DNA from: Bacillota bacterium
Lineage (GTDB): Bacteria; Bacillota; Clostridia; Christensenellales; CAG-138
DNA length: 27,903 nucleotides
NCBI GenBank assembly: GCA_023399275.1
Contig: JAEWQH010000024.1
Span: 1 to 27,903 of the forward strand
Direction: 5' to 3'
A model generated the notes under the pieces. That model was not told the DNA's origin. It worked only from the letters and a program-made list of their open reading frames with translations, and did no database searches. Position numbers and translations under genes: made by a program. Positions 22,169 to 27,903 of this stretch are shown here, in pieces. How positions within the stretch are numbered: position 1 is the first letter of the stretch; each line of letters starts with the position of its first letter.

Positions 22169-22234
22169 GTCGTAAAGCAGACATTTATTTTGTTTTTGTC
22201 GATGTTCCGCTCCGATCACAGAAAGGGAAATGCG

Positions 22235-22801
22235 ATGAATACTCCGGACAACCGGCGGGTACAGTATACAAAGCGCGTGATCCGCGAGAGCTTCCTCTCG
22301 CTGCTGCTGACCAAGCCCGCAGGCTCGATCTCCGTCACGGAGATCTGCCGGGGAGCGGATGTCAACCGCACGACGTTTTACACGCATTATGACGACGTCT
22401 ACGATCTCAAGCAGAAGATCGAGGACACGTTTTACGACACGCTCGTTGCCGCCATCGAGCGGTATCGCCTCGGCGGGATGGAATACGCCTCCATGGTACC
22501 CGTGTATGAAACCATCGCAAAAAACGAGCTCCTCTGTCAGGCGCTCTTCGGCCGCTATGGCGACGACGCATTCCTCAAGCGCTGCTGTGACATCCAGCAG
22601 GAGCAGATGGTCGCGTTTCTGAAGAAGCAGTTCCCCGCAGAGACCAAGCAAGCGCTGGAAAACATCCGCTGCTATGTCATGAACGGCTGCATGGGCATCA
22701 TCCGAAACTGGGTCTACGGCGGAATGAAGGACGACCCCGCGCAGCTTGCGCGGCTGGCCGACCGGCTCAGCGCGCAGGCGCTCGGGCTGAGCGGGGCGTA
22801 A
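22235..22801 (+). CDS. TetR/AcrR-family transcriptional regulator
   Basis: 188 residues. The N-terminal HTH is clear: RVIRESFLSLLL, then ITV-type SISVTEICRGADVNRTTFYTHYDDVYDL (about residues 29-56). The C-terminal ligand-binding half is helical and Cys-rich (LLCQALFGRYGDD, RCCDIQQEQM), as in the DhaS/YfiR-like branch; no ligand can be named. AAGGG lies seven to eight bases before the ATG. The frame is open further upstream, but those residues cross the promoter and operator. It is divergent from the dehydrogenase-Sde182-GH2 operon and most likely regulates it and itself. Confidence 0.92.
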   Translation: MNTPDNRRVQYTKRVIRESFLSLLLTKPAGSISVTEICRGADVNRTTFYTHYDDVYDLKQKIEDTFYDTLVAAIERYRLGGMEYASMVPVYETIAKNELLCQALFGRYGDDAFLKRCCDIQQEQMVAFLKKQFPAETKQALENIRCYVMNGCMGIIRNWVYGGMKDDPAQLARLADRLSAQALGLSGA

Positions 22802-22838
22802 CCGCTCGCCGTCACACCCCGCTTTCCATACTGATACG

Positions 22839-22860
22839 AAAAAGCGCCCCTTTCGCGCCT
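22839..22860 (-). terminator. Probable terminator of ygeY
   Basis: On the minus strand, a GCGC/GCGC stem (extendable by a G-U and an A-T pair) around a 7-base loop, followed by TTTTT. Short stem, but well placed 31 bp past the stop codon and between convergent genes. Confidence 0.55.
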
Positions 22861-22890
22861 GCCTTCCCCGCCGTGTTTGGTTTGCGGGGT

Positions 22891-24099
22891 TCAGGCGTGT
22901 TTTTTCACGTAAAGCGGCAGCGCGGCGTAAAAGCGGATCGCGTCCAGCAGCTCCGCCATGGGCACCTTATCGTCCGTCGAGTGGCAAAGCGAGCTGTCCC
23001 CCGGCCCGTAGCCGATGGCCGGTATGCCCATCCGCCCGCACAGATGCGTTGCGTTCGTGCAAAAATCCCACCGGCCGACGACCGGCTCGCGCCGAAATGT
23101 ATCGCGGTAAGCCGCGACCCCCGCCTGCACCAGCGGGTGCTCCTGCGGCATCACCCAGGAAGGAAAGTAATCCGTACACTCGATCCGGTACCCCGTGTAG
23201 GTGGTGACGTGTTCGCGGTCGATGCGGGCCGACGCCCCCTTTACATCCGCAATCATCGGTTCGATCTCTGCGAGCAGATCCTCTATGCTCTCTGCGCAGG
23301 AGATGCGCCGGTCGCAGGTGATGACCGCCGCGCCGGGGATCGTGTTGAGAGACGGCGCATCGCACTCCACCTTGGTCACCTCAATCGTTCCGCGCCCGAG
23401 GAACGCATCCTCTACAAAATCGTCGTACCGGTCGATCCGCTCCATGACGGGCAGCGCCTTGATCAGCGCGTTTTCACCGCGCCAGGCCGCGCTGGCATGC
23501 GCGCACTTGCCGGGTACGTCGATCTTGATCAGCGCACGCCCTTTGTGACCGCGCACGATCCGGTTATCGCTCGATTCGGCAACGAGGACATAGTCCGGCC
23601 GGATATCCGGCGATTCCTTGAGCATCGCCTCCACGCAGGAGCCTTCCACGTCCTCCTCCGAGATCGAGCCGGAGATCCAGAGCGTGAAGTCCGCGCAAAG
23701 ATCGAGCGCTTTGAGCGCGCGCCCCGCAAACGCCGCCGCGGTCAGGCAGCCCTTGTCGTCCACCGCGCCGCGCCCGCGCATCACGCCGTCGGTGAGCTGC
23801 GCCTCCAGCGGATTCATCCCCCAGGCATCCGGGCTGCCGGGCTCCACGGTATCGATGTGCGCGTCATACAGCAGCGTAGTCTTTCCGCTGCCCACCCGGC
23901 CGAGAACGTTTCCAACCGCGTCCACCCGCACCTCGTCAAAGCCGAATTCTCGCAGTTTCCCTGCAAAAAACGCAACGGCTTCGCCTTCTTCATAGGTAAC
24001 GCTTCTGATCGAGATCAGCTTTTTCAAAAACTCCACAATCTCATCCGCGTGCCCATCGACATACCGGTCGATCGCCTCCAGCGCGATTTTTCGATCCAT
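22891..24099 (-). CDS. ygeY: YgeY, M20-family metallo-hydrolase of anaerobic purine breakdown
   Basis: 402 residues, cytoplasmic, of the M20 peptidase/deacylase clan. Metal ligands and catalytic residues visible: His81 and Asp83 (DAHIDTVEPG), Asp114 (GAVDDKG), Glu148-Glu149 (SISEEDVEG), Glu175 (VAESSDN) and a late His in LCHSTDD. GKCAHASAAWRGENA marks the dimerisation domain. These phrases are characteristic of the YgeY family, first named for its link to selenium-dependent molybdenum hydroxylase clusters and later placed in the anaerobic purine/uric-acid pathway. Context agrees: ygeW, ssnA and a molybdenum hydroxylase lie next door. AGGAG lies seven bases before the ATG. It is divergent from ygeW, with its own promoter at 24140-24168. 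Confidence 0.93.
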   Translation of the reverse strand: MDRKIALEAIDRYVDGHADEIVEFLKKLISIRSVTYEEGEAVAFFAGKLREFGFDEVRVDAVGNVLGRVGSGKTTLLYDAHIDTVEPGSPDAWGMNPLEAQLTDGVMRGRGAVDDKGCLTAAAFAGRALKALDLCADFTLWISGSISEEDVEGSCVEAMLKESPDIRPDYVLVAESSDNRIVRGHKGRALIKIDVPGKCAHASAAWRGENALIKALPVMERIDRYDDFVEDAFLGRGTIEVTKVECDAPSLNTIPGAAVITCDRRISCAESIEDLLAEIEPMIADVKGASARIDREHVTTYTGYRIECTDYFPSWVMPQEHPLVQAGVAAYRDTFRREPVVGRWDFCTNATHLCGRMGIPAIGYGPGDSSLCHSTDDKVPMAELLDAIRFYAALPLYVKKHA

Positions 24100-24115
24100 C
24101 CTTTGTCTCCTCTGC

Positions 24116-24144
24116 TTGTAAAGTTAGTAGTACTATGTTATTAT
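24116..24144 (+). promoter_or_regulatory. Promoter of the ygeW-ssnA-xdh transcript
   Basis: TTGTAA (24116-24121), 17-bp spacer, TATTAT (24139-24144). Leaves a leader of about 120 nt before ygeW. The -10 overlaps the divergent ygeY -10. Confidence 0.58.
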
Positions 24145-24166
24145 ACCACTCAGAGGATGATACTAC
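24127..24166. promoter_or_regulatory. Inverted repeats around the ygeY/ygeW promoters
   Basis: A perfect 8-bp palindrome TAGTACTA (24128-24135) sits in the ygeW promoter spacer, and GTAGTA (24127-24132) is mirrored by TACTAC (24161-24166) at the ygeY -35 box. A candidate two-site operator; the regulator is not in the window as far as I can tell. Confidence 0.35.
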
Positions 24167-24168
24167 AA
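24140..24168 (-). promoter_or_regulatory. Promoter of ygeY
   Basis: Minus-strand TTGTAG (24168-24163), 17-bp spacer, extended -10 TGG-TATAAT (TATAAT at 24145-24140). Confidence 0.7.
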
Positions 24169-24273
24169 ACAAGATCGCCAAACTGCCCCGCATTTCGATG
24201 GAACCATTCGATTCGACGCCGGGCAGAGGCACGCGCTCATCATTTCATCAATTTCAACGGAGGAGACACAACC

Positions 24274-25272
24274 ATGCAGACGGGACTGAAGGGGAAACAC
24301 TTGCTTTGTGAGCAGGACTGGACCAACGAAGAGTTGGAAACGCTCTTTGCGGTAGCCGGTGAGCTGAAGATGCGCTATGCGCTGGATCTTGAGACCGAGT
24401 GGCTCAAAAACAAATCGCTTTTCATGCTGTTCTTCGAGGAATCGACGCGCACGCGCAACGCGTTTGAATGCGGCATCACGCAGCTCGGCGGCCACGCAAA
24501 TTACCTCACGCCCAAAGCCACGCAGATCGACCACGGCGAGACGCCGAAGGACACCATCGAGGTGCTTTCGCGTATGGGGCATGGCATCGGCGTGCGCAAC
24601 ACGCTGGTCAACGGCAACAAATGGATGCAGGAGCTGGCGAAGTACTCCAAGATTCCGGTCTACAACATGCAGTGCGACCTGTGGCACCCGACGCAGTCGC
24701 TGGCGGATCTGTTCACCATCAAGGAGAAGTTTCACAACGAGCTCAAGGGTCGCAAATTCGTCATCTCCTGGACGAGCGCGGGCAAATACATGCGCCCTCT
24801 CTCGATGGCGCACTCGCTCGTCACGCTGATGCCCCGCTTCGGGCTGGACGTGACGCTCGCCCACCCGAAGGGCTTTGAGCTGATGCCGGAGATGATGGAG
24901 CTCGCGCGCAAAAACGCAGCGCAGAGCGGCGCAAAATTCGAGGTGGTTCACGATATGGACGAAGCCTGCAAGGACGCGGATGTCGTCTACGCCAAGGGCT
25001 GGGGCCCGATCATGACCGTGGGCGACGACGAGGTGCGCGGCGTGGAGATGATCAACCAGAACCCCGGTTGGATCGTCGATTCCCGCCGGATGGAGCTGGC
25101 GAAGAAGTCCGCCATCTATATGCACTGCATGCCGGCGGATCGCGACATCGAGGTGACCAGCGAGGTCATGGATGGCCCGCAGTCCGTCATCTACGACGAA
25201 GCGGAAAACCGCATGCACACGATCAAGGCGCTCATGGCCCTGACCATGGGCAACACGAGCGCGCGGCGCTGA
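24274..25272 (+). CDS. ygeW: YgeW, knotted carbamoyltransferase-family protein
   Basis: 332 residues of the aspartate/ornithine carbamoyltransferase superfamily. The carbamoyl-phosphate loop is STRTR (57-61, in FFEESTRTRNAFE), the second site is NMQCDLWHPTQSLADL, and MHCMPADRDIEV near residue 290 is the family's amino-acid side loop. The sequence follows YgeW rather than ornithine or aspartate carbamoyltransferase (for example HGETPKDTIEVLSRMG). In anaerobic purine degraders it is thought to release carbamoyl groups from ureido intermediates, feeding ATP formation by carbamate kinase. AGGAG is eight bases before the ATG. First gene of a plus-strand operon; ssnA starts 24 nt after it. Confidence 0.95.
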   Translation: MQTGLKGKHLLCEQDWTNEELETLFAVAGELKMRYALDLETEWLKNKSLFMLFFEESTRTRNAFECGITQLGGHANYLTPKATQIDHGETPKDTIEVLSRMGHGIGVRNTLVNGNKWMQELAKYSKIPVYNMQCDLWHPTQSLADLFTIKEKFHNELKGRKFVISWTSAGKYMRPLSMAHSLVTLMPRFGLDVTLAHPKGFELMPEMMELARKNAAQSGAKFEVVHDMDEACKDADVVYAKGWGPIMTVGDDEVRGVEMINQNPGWIVDSRRMELAKKSAIYMHCMPADRDIEVTSEVMDGPQSVIYDEAENRMHTIKALMALTMGNTSARR

Positions 25273-25296
25273 TCAAACGCGAGGGGAGCGATTCAC

Positions 25297-26628
25297 TTGA
25301 ACGAACCGAAAGCCGCACAAAACGCAACCACGCTGCTCGGCCGCGCCGTGCTGACCGGCGAAGGGCTGCTCTTTGACCACGGCGTTGTACTGCGCGGCGG
25401 CGTCGTCGAGCGGATCGCTCCCGTCTCCGAACTGCAGGCTCTTGCGGGGCAGGTGCTGGATCTGAGGGATCAGCTGATTCTGCCCGGGTTTGTCAACGGG
25501 CACACGCATATGTACGGCGTACTCTCGCACGGGATTCCATCCAGTGCGGCAGTTACGGACTTTTGCAGCTTTTTGCGCGCATACTGGTGGCCTCTGGTCG
25601 AGGACAGGATCGACCGGGAATTGGCCGAGCTCACCGCACAGTGGGCCTGCTGTGCCATGACCTCCAGCGGCGTCACCTGCTTTGCGGATATTCTGGAAGC
25701 CCCCTTTGCGGTCCCCGGCGCGCTGGAGCGAGTCGCCGGGGCGGTGCGCCAGGCGGGGCTGCGCGGATACCTTTCCGTCGAGGCGAGCGAGCGGGTCGAC
25801 GCTGCCGCGGCCCAAGCCGCGCTCTTTGAAAACGACGCGTTTACGCGCGCGCACGCCGCGGACGCGATGATCCGCGGCATGATGTCGATCCACACGCTCT
25901 TCACCTGCTCAGAGGCATTCGTGCTCCAGGCGGCGGAGCTGGCGCGGCAAAACGGCTCGCGGCTGCATATGCACCTCTCCGAGAGCGCCTATGAGCCCGC
26001 GTGGTGCGAGAAACACTACGGCAAGCGCCCGGTCGAGGTCTACGACTCGTTTGGCTGTCTGGATGAAAACGTCTTTGCCTCGCAGGCGGTGCAGCTCAGC
26101 GCCGGGGAGATCGCCGCGTTTGCAAAGAGCGGCGCGTCCGCCGTGAGCATGCCGCTGTCCAACTGCGAGGTCGGCGGCGGCGTTGCACCGCTGACCGAGC
26201 TGCTCACCGCCGGCGTTCGCGTCGGGCTCGGCAGCGACGGATACATCGACAATTTTTTCGAGGTGATGCGCGGCGCGTTTCTGATTCACAAGGCGCACCG
26301 ACTCGACCCGCAGGCCATGCCCGCAAAGCAGGTCTACGACATGGCCACCCGCCTCGGCGCAGAGGCGCTTGGCCGCGCCGACCTGGGGCGGATCGCCCCT
26401 GGCTGCGCAGCGGACATCATCACCGTTTGGGCGGATGCGCACACGCCCGTTACAAAGGAAAACATCTATGACCAGCTTGTGCTGTTTCGCAACCCCGAGG
26501 ACGTGCAAAACGTATTCGTCGGCGGCGAACGGCTCAAGGCGGAAGGCCGCCTCGCGCGGCTCGACTCCGCAGAGATCGGCAGCCGGCTGCGCGCCGCATG
26601 CGCGAGCTTCTGGTCGGGGGTGCGCTAG
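25297..26628 (+). CDS. ssnA: SsnA, amidohydrolase-superfamily aminohydrolase of the purine cluster
   Basis: 443 residues with a TIM-barrel metal hydrolase fold. Seen: GHTHMYG (metal His69 and His71) at the end of LPGFVNGHTH, HTLFTCSE, a HMHLSES segment with the third metal His, a VSMPLSNCEVGGG stretch in place of the usual HNP region, and GLGSDGYIDN with the catalytic Asp. The pattern fits SsnA, which accompanies ygeW, ygeY and molybdenum hydroxylases; a deamination or ring-opening step is likely but the substrate is not proven. It starts at TTG with GGGGAG eight bases upstream; no closer ATG fits. Second gene of the operon, 24 nt after ygeW and 44 nt before the dehydrogenase. Confidence 0.9.
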   Translation: MNEPKAAQNATTLLGRAVLTGEGLLFDHGVVLRGGVVERIAPVSELQALAGQVLDLRDQLILPGFVNGHTHMYGVLSHGIPSSAAVTDFCSFLRAYWWPLVEDRIDRELAELTAQWACCAMTSSGVTCFADILEAPFAVPGALERVAGAVRQAGLRGYLSVEASERVDAAAAQAALFENDAFTRAHAADAMIRGMMSIHTLFTCSEAFVLQAAELARQNGSRLHMHLSESAYEPAWCEKHYGKRPVEVYDSFGCLDENVFASQAVQLSAGEIAAFAKSGASAVSMPLSNCEVGGGVAPLTELLTAGVRVGLGSDGYIDNFFEVMRGAFLIHKAHRLDPQAMPAKQVYDMATRLGAEALGRADLGRIAPGCAADIITVWADAHTPVTKENIYDQLVLFRNPEDVQNVFVGGERLKAEGRLARLDSAEIGSRLRAACASFWSGVR

Positions 26629-26672
26629 CCGCGCCCAGCCATCGATAAGCGCTTACGCTTCGGAGAAGACAA

Positions 26673-27903
26673 ATGCCCCTGCTCGGAGAAAAAAAGAACT
26701 ATACCGTCCTCAACCAGTCCAAGGCCCGCATCGACGGTGTGGACAAGGTGACAGGACGCGCGCGCTATGCGGCGGACCAGAGCCTGCCCGGCATGCTCCA
26801 CGCCGGCGTGCTGCACAGCGGCCTTGCCAGCGCGCGCATCCGGTCGATCGACGTCTCGGCCGCGCTGCGCATCCCGGGCGTGCACGCCGTGGTTACGGCG
26901 GCGGACCTGCCGCACGCGAAGAGCTGGGCGAGCTATATGTATTTGACGGATGTCGTGCGCTACGAAGGCGACGCCGTTGCGCTTGTCGCGGCGGAGTCAC
27001 GCGCGCTTGTGCAAGATGCGCTAACCGCCATCCAGGTGGAATATGAGCCGCTCGAGGCGGTGTTCGATATCCAAAGCGCATTGCAGCCCGGCGCGCACGC
27101 CGTCCATGACGCGTATCCGGACAACGTCTTCACCCCCTCGATCTACCACATCAAAAAAGGGGATGTAGCGGGGGCATTCGCGCGCGCCGATATCATCGTG
27201 GAGCGCGAGTATGAGACCCAGTACGCCGAGCACGCCTATATCGAGCCGGAAGCGGTTCTGGCGTATGAAAACCCAAACGAGGGCGGCATGACGGTGCTCT
27301 CCTCCTCGCAAAACCCGTTCTTCACGCGCCGGTATGTCGCGGATATCCTCGGCGCGTCGATGAACCGCGTGCAGGTCATCCAGCAGACGCTCGGCGGCTC
27401 CTTCGGCGGCAAGGAAGAAGGCGTTGGCCTCGCCGCGGCGCGTGCCGCTTACCTTGCGCGCCTGACCGGCCGCCCAGTCAAGCTCGTGCTCACGCGCGAG
27501 GAATCCTTTTTGGAGAGCGCCAAGCGCCACCCGTTCCTTCTGCGCTACAAAGCCGGCCTGACGAAGGACGGCCGCATCATCGCCTGGCAGGGGACGCAGA
27601 TCGATAACTGCGGCGCATACAACAACCAGACCCAGTTCATGAACTGGCGCGCCAACGCGCACAGCGCAGGCGCATATGCCATAGACAATATCGAGACCGA
27701 GACCTTCGGCGTCTTTACCAACAATGTCCACGGCGGCGCGTTTCGCGGCTATAGCTCACCGCAGCTCATCTATGGGCAGGAGCAGTTCATCGACGAGCTC
27801 GCCGAGGTCGCCGGCATGCGCGAAACGGATTTTCGCCGCATCAACTGCCTCAAGGAGGGCACGACCAGCGCAACGGGCACGCCGCTGTCCCACGTGACGC
27901 TGC
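26673..27903 (+). CDS. xdh: Xanthine-dehydrogenase-type molybdenum hydroxylase, catalytic subunit (N-terminal part, cut by window end)
   Basis: First 410 residues of a roughly 750-800 residue molybdopterin subunit that hydroxylates purines. Seen: IDGVDKVTGRARYAADQSLPGML (first domain), then the molybdenum-binding domain with QTLGGSFGGKEE (241-249) and GGAFRGYSSPQ (354-364), both hallmark loops around the molybdenum site; AHAYIEPEA precedes them. The gene cluster matches those encoding selenium-dependent forms, but selenium use cannot be read from this part. GGAG lies seven bases before the ATG; there is no FAD or iron-sulfur domain at the N-terminus, so those subunits must be separate and probably lie beyond the window. 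Third gene of the ygeW operon. Confidence 0.93.
   Translation, partial: MPLLGEKKNYTVLNQSKARIDGVDKVTGRARYAADQSLPGMLHAGVLHSGLASARIRSIDVSAALRIPGVHAVVTAADLPHAKSWASYMYLTDVVRYEGDAVALVAAESRALVQDALTAIQVEYEPLEAVFDIQSALQPGAHAVHDAYPDNVFTPSIYHIKKGDVAGAFARADIIVEREYETQYAEHAYIEPEAVLAYENPNEGGMTVLSSSQNPFFTRRYVADILGASMNRVQVIQQTLGGSFGGKEEGVGLAAARAAYLARLTGRPVKLVLTREESFLESAKRHPFLLRYKAGLTKDGRIIAWQGTQIDNCGAYNNQTQFMNWRANAHSAGAYAIDNIETETFGVFTNNVHGGAFRGYSSPQLIYGQEQFIDELAEVAGMRETDFRRINCLKEGTTSATGTPLSHVTL

Noticed and set aside
1..27903. tRNA or rRNA genes, CRISPR repeats, insertion sequences, phage or attachment sites
   Set aside because: Looked for on both strands; no cloverleaf-like arms with TTCGA loops, no regularly spaced repeats, no transposase or integrase motif.

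Overview
The window reads as a GC-rich chromosomal segment of an anaerobic Gram-positive bacterium, most likely a gut-type member of the Clostridia. This is inferred from strong AGGAGG-type ribosome binding sites, sigma-A style promoters, a Gram-positive lipoprotein solute-binding protein, an H-type ferritin and the start of an anaerobic purine-degradation cluster. No rRNA, tRNA, CRISPR array, insertion sequence or phage gene was seen. Nearly all the sequence is accounted for by about twenty genes, with tight spacing inside operons and recognisable promoters between them.

Left part (1-7660). The window opens inside a minus-strand glutamate synthase large subunit gene (gltB, its N-terminal half). 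Its promoter is followed at once by a hairpin plus U-tract. Next come, on the minus strand, a family 2 glycoside hydrolase and a type I L-asparaginase 40 nt apart. A hotdog thioesterase, a ferritin and a small DUF2892-type membrane protein follow.

Metal and amino-acid part (7690-13550). A Zn/Cd/Pb P1B-type ATPase and a separate 73-residue metallochaperone domain (minus strand) lie divergent to a CadC-like ArsR repressor. Two matching inverted repeats lie between them, one filling the spacer of a near-consensus promoter. A three-gene polar amino-acid ABC importer (binding protein, permease, ATPase) follows, with its own promoter, a possible leader attenuator and a strong terminator.

Signalling and glycan part (13560-22801). 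A 715-residue membrane HD-GYP protein has an unusual multi-helix N-terminus and a Cache-like sensor. Convergent to it is a minus-strand operon of four genes: a dehydrogenase with a C-terminal zinc-ribbon-like motif, a Sde182/DUF1593 nucleoside-hydrolase-like protein, a second family 2 glycoside hydrolase, and a 183-residue protein that looks like a GH43 enzyme with its whole catalytic domain removed in frame. A divergent TetR regulator sits at the operon head, and the two promoters share overlapping -10 boxes. I infer one regulated glycan or glyconucleoside utilisation unit. It is the least familiar system in the window.

Right part (22891-27903). ygeY (minus) is divergent from ygeW, ssnA and the start of a xanthine-dehydrogenase-type molybdenum hydroxylase gene (plus, cut by the window end). 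These belong to the known anaerobic purine/uric-acid degradation gene set. Again the divergent promoters overlap in their -10 boxes. With gltB, asparaginase and the amino-acid importer, the window is rich in nitrogen-acquisition functions.
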